A stretch of 64,000 nt of DNA from Clostridia bacterium (lineage in GTDB: Bacteria > Bacillota > Clostridia > Oscillospirales > Acutalibacteraceae), in NCBI GenBank assembly GCA_017437005.1, contig JAFSBZ010000006.1:1-64000 (forward strand), in the 5' to 3' direction. The position numbers were made by a program, and so were the translations under genes. Position 1 is the stretch's first letter. Every line of letters begins with the position of its first letter. This document shows positions 17,482 to 26,525 of the stretch, piece after piece. The notes beneath the pieces were generated by a model. It did no database searches, had not been told where the DNA came from, and was given only the letters and a program-made list of their open reading frames with translations.

Positions 17482-18847
17482 AGTAAATGCAAAACTCGAC
17501 CCAAAATTTGCGCCAATGTCTATCGTTTGCCGCGAAATGCGTGAGGCAACTGCAGTAGACGGTCAGGACATTGTTATCGCAGTAGAGCGTAACAAGGGTT
17601 ACACCACTACATACAAGACCCGTATTTTCAAAGACGGTACAGGAAAAGATGCCGAAAACTTTGCATTTGTAGAGCGTATTGTTAAAACTCTTTTGTGGGT
17701 TGCAGGCGGTTACAAAATCATTATTGCAGGTAGTGACACAGTAGCAGAAAAGATTAAAGAGGCTTACAGCTACGGTGGCGCACGTGACTTTGACGTTAAG
17801 TTTATGGAACGCGTTTACGAAGAAAAATTTAGCGTTTCAAGCGTTGCTCTTGCTGACGCTCCAAAAGATAAATCATCTGCTTCTCCGGTAGGTCGTCATC
17901 TTGACGGTTGCCGCATTGGTTTTGACGCAGGCGGTTCTGACCGTAAGGTTAGCGCAGTTATCGACGGCGAAAGCGTATATTCTGAAGAGGTTGTTTGGTT
18001 CCCAAAAACCAACTCTGACCCTGACTACCACTATCAAGGCATACTTGAGGCTATGAAAACAGCCGCTTCAAAAATGCCACGCGTTGACGCTATCGGCGTA
18101 TCATCTGCCGGCGTTTACGTTGACAATCGTATAATGGTTGCTTCTCTCTTCCTTAAAGTTAATGATGATGACTTTGAAAAGAAAGTTAAGAATATGTACC
18201 TTGACGTTGCAAAAGAAATTGGCAAAAACATTCCGATTGAGGTTGCAAACGACGGTGACGTTACAGCACTTGCAGGTGCTATGAACCTAAATGACAATTC
18301 TGTTCTTGGTATTGCTATGGGTACTAGTGAGGCTGCAGGTTATGTTGACCCACAGGGTAACATTACAGGCTGGCTTAACGAGCTTGCATTTGCGCCTGTT
18401 GATTTTTGCACTGAAGCAATGGTTGACGAATGGTCAGGCGACTACGGTTGCGGCGTTAAGTATTTCTCACAAGACGGTGTTATCAAGCTTGCTCCTTACG
18501 CTGGTATCGAGCTTGACGAAAGCCTTTCTCCTGCCGAAAAGCTTAAGGTTGTTCAAAACCTTATGAAAGAAGGCGACGAAAGAGCGGCCGCAATTTACGA
18601 TACTATTGGCGCTTACTTTGGTTATGCAATTGCATACTACAGTGAATTTTATGATATTAAGCACGTTCTAATTATGGGCCGTGTAACTTCTGGTAAGGGT
18701 GGCGAAATTCTTTTAGAGCGCGCACAAGAGGTTCTAGATCTTGAATTCCCTGAGCTTGCAAAGAAAATTAACCTCAATATTCCTGATGAAAACGCTCGTC
18801 GCGTTGGTCAGTCAGTGGCCGCCGCAAGCTTGCCAAAGCTTAACTAG
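17471..18847 (+). CDS. ROK-like (ASKHA) sugar kinase with N-terminal extension
   Basis: A 458-residue protein. Residues about 155 onward fit the ROK/ASKHA fold: phosphate 1 loop FDAGGSDRKV, a VANDGD segment with the likely catalytic Asp, and GIAMGTSEAAG for phosphate 2. The first ~150 residues are an extra domain not found in standard 300-residue ROK kinases. I do not see the ROK zinc motif CxCGxxGCxE; the nearest segment is DYGCGVKYF. The 11-bp overlap with nagA suggests a kinase of N-acetylglucosamine or a related sugar, but the substrate is inference. ATG at 17471 follows GGAGGAGAAA. Confidence 0.8.
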   Translation: MKLKVNAKLDPKFAPMSIVCREMREATAVDGQDIVIAVERNKGYTTTYKTRIFKDGTGKDAENFAFVERIVKTLLWVAGGYKIIIAGSDTVAEKIKEAYSYGGARDFDVKFMERVYEEKFSVSSVALADAPKDKSSASPVGRHLDGCRIGFDAGGSDRKVSAVIDGESVYSEEVVWFPKTNSDPDYHYQGILEAMKTAASKMPRVDAIGVSSAGVYVDNRIMVASLFLKVNDDDFEKKVKNMYLDVAKEIGKNIPIEVANDGDVTALAGAMNLNDNSVLGIAMGTSEAAGYVDPQGNITGWLNELAFAPVDFCTEAMVDEWSGDYGCGVKYFSQDGVIKLAPYAGIELDESLSPAEKLKVVQNLMKEGDERAAAIYDTIGAYFGYAIAYYSEFYDIKHVLIMGRVTSGKGGEILLERAQEVLDLEFPELAKKINLNIPDENARRVGQSVAAASLPKLN

Positions 18848-18857
18848 TAATACTATT

Positions 18858-18883
18858 GGGTCGTCGAAGGCGCCGACCCCTAC
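18858..18883 (-). repeat. REP-like palindrome with GTAGGG head (copy 1)
   Basis: Read on the minus strand it begins GTAGGGGTCGGCG. Arms 18858-18866 and 18871-18879 pair with one mismatch. It shares the GTAGGG head with two palindromes inside the adjacent transposase gene. Confidence 0.65.
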
Positions 18884-18886
18884 AAC

Positions 18887-18917
18887 AAAACCGAGCAGAA
18901 AATCTGCTCGGTTTTTT
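18887..18917. terminator. Terminator of the nagA-kinase operon
   Basis: A 13-bp perfect stem, AAAACCGAGCAGA (18887-18899) with TCTGCTCGGTTTT (18903-18915), loop AAA, ending in T's. The minus-strand transposase gene ends on its right side, so it may serve both strands. Confidence 0.9.
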
Positions 18918-18918
18918 G

Positions 18919-19374
18919 TTATTCGGTATAAAATTCATCATCAGCCCATTTTGCAGGATTGTTTTCAATATATTGCCAAATTTCTTGATAATCTTGGTCG
19001 CCACGAATGATATGGTCGTAAAATCTTGGTTGCCAAATTGCCTTACCTATTTGTTTTGTTATATAACCCTTGGTTTGCTGAATTACTCTATCAATTGTAG
19101 GGACGACCATTGGTCGTCCGCCGTTGACTGAATGTATTTGCAACAAAAGGTGTATATGATTTGGCATTATTACATATTTATCGACGGTTATATTTTTATA
19201 AATGTTTTCAATATTTTTTATCGCAATATTCACTATTTTTCCGTTTTTATTCAGGGGAATTTCTTGCAGACGAGCATTGCTCGTCCCTACGTTGTTCCAA
19301 AAATAATTTATCTTGTTCTTGGTGCAAATGGTAATAAAATACCCACCCGGTGTGTTATAATCGAAATTTTCCAA
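18919..19374 (-). CDS. REP-associated tyrosine transposase (RAYT, Y1_Tnp), probably without its native start
   Basis: A 151-residue HUH-type single-strand DNA transposase domain of the IS200-like family. The HUH motif is in MPNHIHLLLQI and the catalytic Tyr in PRFYDHIIRG; the C-terminal QYIENNPAKW is the RAYT signature. These proteins act on short palindromic REP sequences. The only usable start is TTG at 19374, without a good ribosome site, yet the family motif KKIRLENFDY continues upstream of it in the same frame until a TGA. Two REP-like palindromes lie in frame inside the gene. It begins 2 bp after queG ends. Likely an acquired domesticated gene; it may be poorly expressed. Confidence 0.8.
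   Translation of the reverse strand: MENFDYNTPGGYFITICTKNKINYFWNNVGTSNARLQEIPLNKNGKIVNIAIKNIENIYKNITVDKYVIMPNHIHLLLQIHSVNGGRPMVVPTIDRVIQQTKGYITKQIGKAIWQPRFYDHIIRGDQDYQEIWQYIENNPAKWADDEFYTE
19097..19121 (+). repeat. REP-like palindrome inside the RAYT gene (copy 2)
   Basis: GTAGGG head followed by a perfect 9-bp stem, GGACGACCA (19101-19109) with TGGTCGTCC (19111-19119), one-base loop. It encodes the GGRPMVVP stretch of the transposase on the other strand. Confidence 0.75.
19266..19290 (-). repeat. REP-like palindrome inside the RAYT gene (copy 3)
   Basis: On the minus strand GTAGGG is followed by an 8-bp stem, GACGAGCA with TGCTCGTC (plus-strand 19269-19276 and 19278-19285). It is inverted relative to copy 2 and encodes VGTSNARLQ. 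Confidence 0.75.
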
Positions 19375-19376
19375 TC

Positions 19377-20168
19377 TTATTTTTTTCGTTTTGGATATTT
19401 TTCTATATTTTCATAATTTCTTTTTATTACGTTTTCACCGCGCCAGGTGTATGCGCGATTTGTGGTATCTTCGCCAATGATATACTCATCACGATAACCG
19501 TCAATAAATTCTTTTATGTGCGTGCTTTTAATATTTTGATTTAATGGACATACATTTTGACAAGTATCACAGCCCCATAAAATATTATTTTGTTTTAAAA
19601 TTTTAAGTTCGCTGTCGTCGAGTTTCTTTTTTTGGCTTAAATTAGATAAGCATTTTGTTTTGTCAAGACTAACAGGGCATACAACTTTACACTTACCACA
19701 ATGACTGCATTCATTATAATTATTTTCACATTCTATATGCAAATCAGTTACTATTTCACCTAAAAACACAAAACTGCCGTATTCTTTTGTAATAAGCAGT
19801 CCGTTATCTCCCTTTATACCAAGACCTGCTACTGCGGCAGCATACACTTCAGGAATGGGTGAATTATCACAAAATGGTTCAAATTTGTTTTGTGAGTATT
19901 CTTCTTTAAGTTTTTTGCAAGCCGCCGATAACATCTCTCCGCAAATGATGTGGTAATCCGGTATTGCGGCATATCTGCTTAAAAATTTTGGCGCATTTTC
20001 TTTTACTCTATATGGAAAAGCGCACATTATAACTGTTTTTGAGTTATCGGGTATGCGATTTTTTGCTCTGCACTCAAGCAAATGGTCTTTTACATCACTA
20101 AAATCGCAAAAACCGACATTTTTAATGCCTGATTTGCTTAAAATGTCGGTAATTGTTTTTTTTATCAT
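19377..20168 (-). CDS. queG: Epoxyqueuosine reductase QueG-like, short form
   Basis: The final queuosine step reduces epoxyqueuosine to queuosine in tRNA, using a cobalamin and two 4Fe-4S clusters. The C-terminal double-cluster region has CSHCGKCKVVCP and CDTCQNVCP (about residues 155-215), with the upstream GIKGDNGLLI segment typical of the family. At 263 residues it lacks the C-terminal HEAT-like part of the ~380-residue enterobacterial enzyme. Its ATG overlaps the tadA stop by 4 bp. Both genes act on tRNA. It ends with an A7 run just before the transposase gene. Confidence 0.88.
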   Translation of the reverse strand: MIKKTITDILSKSGIKNVGFCDFSDVKDHLLECRAKNRIPDNSKTVIMCAFPYRVKENAPKFLSRYAAIPDYHIICGEMLSAACKKLKEEYSQNKFEPFCDNSPIPEVYAAAVAGLGIKGDNGLLITKEYGSFVFLGEIVTDLHIECENNYNECSHCGKCKVVCPVSLDKTKCLSNLSQKKKLDDSELKILKQNNILWGCDTCQNVCPLNQNIKSTHIKEFIDGYRDEYIIGEDTTNRAYTWRGENVIKRNYENIEKYPKRKK

Positions 20169-20608
20169 TTTCTTACACCTTCAAAAAAATCGGTAAGTAT
20201 TTTTTTACATTCGTCCTCTTTTATTCCGCCATAAACAGTAGTTTCTGCAGCAAAAGGAAGCGCGGCTATGTTTGAAACTGAATCCATACAACCCATATTT
20301 AAATCATACGCACCAAAAACAACCTCGCTTATTCGAGCGTTAATTATTGCGCCCGCGCACATAGGGCAGGGTTCAAGTGTTACATATATTGTGCAATTAT
20401 CAAGTCGCCAATCGCCAAGCGTTTTACAAGCAGCATTGATAGCCTCAATTTCGGCATGAGATAATGCGTTTTTCTTTTGCTCGCGCATATTATATCCTTC
20501 GCCTATAATTTTGCCGTCTTTAACAACAACCGCGCCAACCGGCACTTCACCCTCGGCGGAGGCTTTTTTTGCAAGTTCAATAGCTCTTGTCATAAAACGG
20601 CTGTTCAT
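20165..20608 (-). CDS. tadA: tRNA-specific adenosine deaminase
   Basis: It converts A34 to inosine in the anticodon of tRNA-Arg. The zinc motifs HAE (51-53, with the catalytic Glu) and PCPMC (80-84) are intact. The length of 147 residues is normal. The ATG follows TAGGAGAAA. It is coupled to queG by a 4-bp overlap and follows the CPBP protease gene by 9 bp. Confidence 0.94.
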   Translation of the reverse strand: MNSRFMTRAIELAKKASAEGEVPVGAVVVKDGKIIGEGYNMREQKKNALSHAEIEAINAACKTLGDWRLDNCTIYVTLEPCPMCAGAIINARISEVVFGAYDLNMGCMDSVSNIAALPFAAETTVYGGIKEDECKKILTDFFEGVRK

Positions 20609-20617
20609 AATTTTCTC

Positions 20618-21679
20618 CTATATTACAAAATAAGAAAAAGCTTTTAAAAAATTAATAACAACAAATATAATTACTGCCCATGAAGTAAAAAAGTATATAT
20701 ACTTTTCTTTTTGAGTTACAATATCCTCTTTTGCTTCAATATTAAAGCTGTTATCTTTGTTTTTTGTAAACATTAAAACACCAAAAACTGCCAAAATTAA
20801 GCTAATAACAAGATACACTATATACAAAACGTTTTGCATATTTACACTCATTACATTTTGCAAATAAGTAAATATAACCGAAATAGCGTTATTTGCGCAA
20901 TGTACTGCAATACACGGCCAGATGCTGTTTGTTTTTACATATATATAACCTAATATAAGTCCAACCATTATCGCAAATGGAATTTGCTCAAAATTGCCGT
21001 GCATAATACCAAAAATTATTGATGAAGAAATAATTGCAAAGCCCTCACCGTGCTTTTTTAACAAAGATAAAACAATTCCGCGGCAAGCAAATTCTTCAAC
21101 AAGAGCCGGAACTATGGCAGTTGCAATAGATGATAATAAAAATCCAAACACGCCACTTGGATTATCTCCAAAATCTACCTCATAATCTATACCAAAACTT
21201 TCAAAAATAACTTCGGCATAGCTTATTGCTATATTAGCAAAAGAACAAAAGCCTATACCAAAAAATAAAAATGGTATAAACGTTCCTTTTTTTGCTTTTC
21301 CAAAAAGAACTGTTTGGTCAATTCTTATTCCTGCGCATTTTGCTGCAATAGAAAATGGCAGTAAAAACATAAGACAAGATACAATTATTTGTAAAATTTG
21401 CTGCATTGCAGGATTTTGTGAAAAATTTACTGCTTCATCAAATGTCATTCCGGCAACATTCGTAGTTAAAAAGACATATACAAATGACCATATATATCCT
21501 ATTACCGAAATACAAATAGTCGGTATTCCCACAATCACACCAAGTCTACGAATATCTTTTTTAATTTTATATTCTTCTTGGATAATTTTATATAGAATAG
21601 ACGATGTTTCACAAACTTCATCTTCCGAAGATTGTGTTTCGTTTTCATTTATGTCAAAATTATTATTTTTTTCTAACAT
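20618..21679 (-). CDS. CPBP family intramembrane metalloprotease
   Basis: A 353-residue polytopic membrane protein with about eight hydrophobic segments. The CPBP (Rce1-like) active-site motifs are present: EEFACRG (Glu-Glu with Arg), MHGNF and HCANN. Members process or protect peptides or CAAX-like substrates; the substrate here is unknown. ATG at 21679 is chosen because it follows AAAGGAG; an in-frame extension up to 21745 would run into the palindrome after gyrA. A 35-residue acidic N-terminal tail precedes the first membrane segment. Confidence 0.88.
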   Translation of the reverse strand: MLEKNNNFDINENETQSSEDEVCETSSILYKIIQEEYKIKKDIRRLGVIVGIPTICISVIGYIWSFVYVFLTTNVAGMTFDEAVNFSQNPAMQQILQIIVSCLMFLLPFSIAAKCAGIRIDQTVLFGKAKKGTFIPFLFFGIGFCSFANIAISYAEVIFESFGIDYEVDFGDNPSGVFGFLLSSIATAIVPALVEEFACRGIVLSLLKKHGEGFAIISSSIIFGIMHGNFEQIPFAIMVGLILGYIYVKTNSIWPCIAVHCANNAISVIFTYLQNVMSVNMQNVLYIVYLVISLILAVFGVLMFTKNKDNSFNIEAKEDIVTQKEKYIYFFTSWAVIIFVVINFLKAFSYFVI

Positions 21680-21719
21680 AGAAATACTCCTTTTGAATAT
21701 TTCCTCAAACCTGAAATAT

Positions 21720-21747
21720 ATATGTTCCCGCAATTGCGGGAACATAT
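21720..21747. terminator. Hairpin after gyrA
   Basis: A 12-bp perfect stem, ATATGTTCCCGC (21720-21731) with GCGGGAACATAT (21736-21747). The T-run is weak on the minus (gyrA) side and better on the plus side. Confidence 0.7.
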
Positions 21748-21756
21748 TTTAATTTT

Positions 21757-24279
21757 TTATTCTTCGCTTTCTACTGCGCCTGCATCGGCATCAGCAGCTT
21801 CGGGCGCATCGTTTACCTCAGCCTCATCGTGTTCCGCTTTAGCAACCGACAATATTCTTTCACCCTCGGCGACACGCATAACTCTTACACCCTTTGCAGG
21901 ACGTGCAAATTCAGAAATAGTGTCACCAAATATACGTATAACTATACCGTTTGAAGCAATCATAATGATATCTTCGTTACGCTCAATAGGCAATACTGCA
22001 GCTACGTCACCGTATTTTTCTACACGGTAGTTTGTAAGGCCCTTACCGCCACGTGACTGCAAGCGATAATGCGAAATTGGACTAATACGTCCGTAACCCG
22101 TTTCTGTAACGGTAAGGATTCGTGTATCCTCTTTACAAAGAGCCATATCTACAACAATATCGTCATCTGCCATATTTATAGCCTTAACACCACGAGCAGT
22201 ACGTCCCATAGAACGAACCTGATGCTCATTAAAGTGAATTGCTTTACCCTTTTTGGTAGCAACAAGCAAGTTATTATCGCCATCGGTCATTCTTACGTGA
22301 GCAAGCTCGTCACCCTCGTCAATAGAAATTGCAATAATACCGCTCTTACGTGTATTTTTAAAGTCAGAAAGCTTTGTACGCTTAACAACACCCCCACGTG
22401 TAATCATACAAATATATCTTTCGTCTTCATCGGTTGCAGTAACAGGAATAATAACGTTAATCTTTTCACCCGGCATTAATGGCACAACATTTACAAGGTT
22501 CATACCCTTTGAAGTACGTGAGCCTTCAGGAATTTCATATGCCTTTATACGATATACACGTCCAAGATTACTAAACAGCATAATACGGTCATGTGAAGAA
22601 CATACAAACATATTCTCAACACTGTCTTCTTCACGGGTGGTCATACCTGTAATACCGCGGCCGCCACGATGCTGAACATTATATGTGTCAGAAGGTAAGC
22701 GCTTAATATATCCGTTAACTGTTTTTGTAATAACACATTCCTCAAGTGGTATAAGGTCTTCAATATCAACCTCACCCGCTACGTCAGAAATTTCGGTACG
22801 ACGGTCGTCACTATATTTATCACGAAGATTAAGCGCTTCGGTCTTAACAATATCAAGAATTCTTTCACGTGAAGCAAGAATAGCGTCACATTCTTTAATA
22901 AAGTCAAGTTTTTCTTGTAATTCGTCAAGAATTTTTTGTTTTTCAAGACCTGCAAGCTTACCTAACTGCATTTGAACGATAGCGGTGGTTTGAATATCAT
23001 CAAAACCAAAGCGATCGGTAAGTGCTTGTTTACTTTCGGGAATTGTTTTACTATTACGAATTATTGCAATAACCTCGTCAATAAAGTCAAGAGCTGTCTT
23101 CAATGCCTCAAGAATATGAGCGCGTTCAGCCGCCTTTTTGCGTTCAAACTCGGTACGGCGGCGAATAATCTCATACTGGAAATCAATGCTGTTTTGTAGC
23201 ATTTCTTTAAGAGTAAGAATTTGTGGCTTGCCGTTTACAATAGCCAAAAGAATTGCGCCAAAGGTTGACTGCAACGCAGTATAGCTGTAAATCTTGTTAA
23301 GAACTACCTGTGGGCTGGCATCACGCTTAATATCAACAACAATACGCATACCGCCGTCACGCTTTGATGAGTAGTCAACTACATCATCTATACCCTCTAT
23401 CTTCTTTTCGGCAGCAAGGTCATAAATATGCTTAACAAGGTCTTTTTTACGTACCTTATATGGAATTTCGGTAATAACTATACGAAATTTTCCGTTTTTG
23501 GTCTCTTCTATTTCAGCCTTACCACGAACAACAATTTTACCGCGACCTGTAGCGTATGCGGCGCGAATACCGCTACGACCCATAATAATACCACCTGTTG
23601 GAAAGTCGGGCCCTTTTATATGCTCGCAAAGCTCGGGTAAATCTGCATCTGGGTTATCTATAAGACAACACATTGCATCAATAACCTCACCCAAATTGTG
23701 AGGTGGAATTTCGGTAGCCATACCAACGGCAATACCGCTTGAACCGTTTACAAGTAACTGTGGAAAACGAACCGGAAGAACCTCGGGCTCTTCGAGTCGA
23801 TCATCGTAGTTAGGTAGCATATTAACGGTATCTTTTTTAATATCGTCAAGCATACTGTATGAAAGACGGTTCATTCTTGATTCGGTATAACGGTAAGCAG
23901 CAGCGGGGTAACCATCTATATTACCAAAGTTACCGTGACCATCTATAAGAGGATAACGGAGTGAGAAATCCTGTGCCATACGTACCATAGCATCGTAAAC
24001 AGAGGCGTCACCGTGTGGATGATAACGACCAAGCACTGTACCAACTGTATCGGCACATTTACGGTATTTACTTTCAGGAGAAAGTCCATTTTCATACATT
24101 GTATAAAGTATACGACGGTGAACAGGCTTTAATCCATCACGCACATCAGGAAGTGCACGGCCTACAAGCACCGACATAGAATATTGCAGCATACTGCTTT
24201 TAACTTCATCAGTAATCTCAACAGGAACAATATTTGTTTCTTCACTGCTGGGCCAATAAATATTTTCTTGTTTTGCCAT
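21757..24279 (-). CDS. gyrA: DNA gyrase subunit A
   Basis: The cleavage-religation subunit of the gyrase that introduces negative supercoils. The catalytic tyrosine is Tyr131 in AAYRYTESRM. The C-terminal beta-pinwheel begins with a GyrA box read as QHRGGRG, where QRRGGKG is usual; a related QSRGGKG occurs in a later blade. An acidic Glu/Asp/Ala tail ends the protein. At 840 residues it is full length. It starts 17 bp after gyrB and is the last gene of the origin block. Confidence 0.97.
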   Translation of the reverse strand: MAKQENIYWPSSEETNIVPVEITDEVKSSMLQYSMSVLVGRALPDVRDGLKPVHRRILYTMYENGLSPESKYRKCADTVGTVLGRYHPHGDASVYDAMVRMAQDFSLRYPLIDGHGNFGNIDGYPAAAYRYTESRMNRLSYSMLDDIKKDTVNMLPNYDDRLEEPEVLPVRFPQLLVNGSSGIAVGMATEIPPHNLGEVIDAMCCLIDNPDADLPELCEHIKGPDFPTGGIIMGRSGIRAAYATGRGKIVVRGKAEIEETKNGKFRIVITEIPYKVRKKDLVKHIYDLAAEKKIEGIDDVVDYSSKRDGGMRIVVDIKRDASPQVVLNKIYSYTALQSTFGAILLAIVNGKPQILTLKEMLQNSIDFQYEIIRRRTEFERKKAAERAHILEALKTALDFIDEVIAIIRNSKTIPESKQALTDRFGFDDIQTTAIVQMQLGKLAGLEKQKILDELQEKLDFIKECDAILASRERILDIVKTEALNLRDKYSDDRRTEISDVAGEVDIEDLIPLEECVITKTVNGYIKRLPSDTYNVQHRGGRGITGMTTREEDSVENMFVCSSHDRIMLFSNLGRVYRIKAYEIPEGSRTSKGMNLVNVVPLMPGEKINVIIPVTATDEDERYICMITRGGVVKRTKLSDFKNTRKSGIIAISIDEGDELAHVRMTDGDNNLLVATKKGKAIHFNEHQVRSMGRTARGVKAINMADDDIVVDMALCKEDTRILTVTETGYGRISPISHYRLQSRGGKGLTNYRVEKYGDVAAVLPIERNEDIIMIASNGIVIRIFGDTISEFARPAKGVRVMRVAEGERILSVAKAEHDEAEVNDAPEAADADAGAVESEE

Positions 24280-24296
24280 TTTTCTCTCTCCTTTCC

Positions 24297-26246
24297 TTAA
24301 ATATCCAAATCAGTCGCATAAATTGCGTTATCTTCAATAAATTTACGTCTGGGCTCTACCTCTTCACCCATCAAAATTGTAAAGGTTTCGTCAGCCAATG
24401 CGGCATCGGCCATAGTAACCTGCAAAAATGTTCTATGCTCGGGGTCAAGTGTAGTCTCCCAAAGCTGTGTAGGATCCATTTCACCAAGACCTTTATAACG
24501 CTGAACGTCAACGCCTGCACCAAGTTCTTCAACCTTTGCAGCCTTTTCTTCATCGGTAAATACGTCATAATGTTGTTTACCCTTTGAAATACGGAATAAC
24601 GGCGGTTGAGCGAGATATATATGACCTGTTTCAATAAGCTCAGGCATATAACGGAAAAAGAAGGTGAGCAAAAGTGTTCTGATATGGCTACCGTCAACGT
24701 CGGCATCGGCCATAATAACAATTTTATCATAACGAAGCTTACTTATATCAAAGTTTTCACCAATACCTGTACCTAAAGCGGTAATAACAGGTGTTAGCTT
24801 ATCGTTGCCGTAAACCTTGTCCTCACGCGCTTTTTCTACATTAAGCATTTTACCCCAAAGTGGCAAAATAGCCTGATATGTTGCATTTCTGCCTTCAACA
24901 GCACTACCACCCGCAGAGTCACCCTCTACGATGTATATTTCTGTTTTGGTTGCATCGTTAGAAATACAGTCGGTAAGCTTTTCGGGCATACGTGTTTTGC
25001 TACCAATACCTGCTTTGTTACGAGAAGCTTCACGTGCCTTTTGAGCAGCCTCACGAGCATTTGAAGCGGCAATAGCCTTATCTATAACAATTTTTGAATC
25101 AGCAGGATTTTCTTCCAAGTATTTGTAAAGCTGGTCATTAACAATATCACGAACCAATTGACCGATAGATGTATTACCAAGCTTTGCTTTTGTTTGGCTT
25201 TCAAATTGCGCATCGGCAAGCTTAACCGATACAACAGCTACCAAGCCTTCCATAATATCATCAGCTTTAAGATTATCGGATGATTCCTTTAATTTTTTAA
25301 AGTCGTGAGCATATTTATTTACAACACGTGTGACAGTTTGACGGAAAGCCTGTTCATGAGTACCACCGTCAATTGTATGTAGCGTGTTAGCAAAAGAAAG
25401 AATTTTGTTATCATAAGCTGTAGACCACAAAAGCGCAATTTCAGCCATTTCGTCGCCCTTTGAACCTGAAAGATAAATAACATCATTAATAAGACTTTCT
25501 TTTTTTATACCTGCGAGCAAATACTCAACGTAAGATTTTATACCGCCTTCAAAACAAAGGTCATCACTTTTGCCGATTGTTGCAATATTTTCATCAGTAC
25601 GCTTATCAGTAAGAACTACACGAATACCTGCATTAAGAAATGCTTGTTCACGCAAACGATTAAGTAAAATATCATAATCGTAAGTAGTAGTATCGGTAAA
25701 TATTGTTGGATCAGGCTTAAATGTAACTGTAGTACCTGTTTCGGTAGTATCGCCAATTATATCAAGATCGGTAACAATAGCGCCTTTTTCATAACGCTGC
25801 TTATAAATATGTTTACCGTCTTTTACCTCAACCTCAAGCCAATTAGAAAGAGCATTAACTACCGAAGCGCCAACACCGTGTAAACCGCCCGATACCTTGT
25901 ATCCGCCACCTCCAAATTTACCACCTGCGTGAAGTATTGTAAATACAACAGTAACGGTAGGAATACCTTTTTGAGCATTTATACCAACTGGTATACCACG
26001 TCCATTATCACTAACGCGTATAATTCCGTCGTCTAAAATTTCTACATTTATTTTAGTACAATAACCTGCAAGCGCCTCGTCTATTGAGTTATCTACTATT
26101 TCATAAACCAAGTGATGAAGACCACGTTCACCGGTAGAACCTATGTACATACCGGGGCGTTTTCTTACAGCCTCAAGTCCTTCTAAAACCTGTATAGACG
26201 ATTCGTCATATTTTTCGGTTACGGGTAAATTCATTTCTTCGCTCAT
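24297..26246 (-). CDS. gyrB: DNA gyrase subunit B
   Basis: The ATPase subunit of gyrase: a GHKL ATP-binding domain (VDNSIDEALAG, then DNGRGIPVG and GGLHGVGASVVNALS), a transducer, and the TOPRIM domain with EGDSAGGSA and DADVDGSHI. The C-terminus has GLGEMDPTQLWETT. The length of 649 residues is normal. It follows remB by 15 bp on the same strand. Confidence 0.97.
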   Translation of the reverse strand: MSEEMNLPVTEKYDESSIQVLEGLEAVRKRPGMYIGSTGERGLHHLVYEIVDNSIDEALAGYCTKINVEILDDGIIRVSDNGRGIPVGINAQKGIPTVTVVFTILHAGGKFGGGGYKVSGGLHGVGASVVNALSNWLEVEVKDGKHIYKQRYEKGAIVTDLDIIGDTTETGTTVTFKPDPTIFTDTTTYDYDILLNRLREQAFLNAGIRVVLTDKRTDENIATIGKSDDLCFEGGIKSYVEYLLAGIKKESLINDVIYLSGSKGDEMAEIALLWSTAYDNKILSFANTLHTIDGGTHEQAFRQTVTRVVNKYAHDFKKLKESSDNLKADDIMEGLVAVVSVKLADAQFESQTKAKLGNTSIGQLVRDIVNDQLYKYLEENPADSKIVIDKAIAASNAREAAQKAREASRNKAGIGSKTRMPEKLTDCISNDATKTEIYIVEGDSAGGSAVEGRNATYQAILPLWGKMLNVEKAREDKVYGNDKLTPVITALGTGIGENFDISKLRYDKIVIMADADVDGSHIRTLLLTFFFRYMPELIETGHIYLAQPPLFRISKGKQHYDVFTDEEKAAKVEELGAGVDVQRYKGLGEMDPTQLWETTLDPEHRTFLQVTMADAALADETFTILMGEEVEPRRKFIEDNAIYATDLDI

Positions 26247-26261
26247 TTTTAATCTCCTTTA

Positions 26262-26525
26262 TTATAATGAGTCTATATATCCTGTGCGTTTAAGCAAGGT
26301 TGATGATGATATTTGTGAAATATATATTTTTGCATCTTTTACTGTTTTTCCTGCAATTACAAAAGAACGCGGTAAATCATAGCTTATTGTTATTACTCTA
26401 CCTTCCTTTTCGGCGCGATTCAAAAATTCGCGTGTTCTTTTTGAAATTGAGGTGTTTTCAAGATCAAAAATTCCAATAATCTCACTTGTGGGAAGCATTA
26501 CGTTGTTACCTAAATGAATATACAT
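26262..26525 (-). CDS. remB: DUF370 family protein RemB (YaaB)
   Basis: An 87-residue protein of the RemA/RemB (DUF370) family between recF and gyrB, exactly where Bacillus yaaB (remB) lies. RemA and RemB regulate extracellular matrix genes in Bacillus. The YIHLGNNVMLP opening and the IGIFDLENTSIS segment are typical. The ATG overlaps the recF stop by one base. Confidence 0.92.
   Translation of the reverse strand: MYIHLGNNVMLPTSEIIGIFDLENTSISKRTREFLNRAEKEGRVITISYDLPRSFVIAGKTVKDAKIYISQISSSTLLKRTGYIDSL

Noticed and set aside
20169-20620. preQ1-type riboswitch near queG
   Set aside because: queG is translationally coupled to tadA with no leader space, and no suitable pseudoknot was seen.
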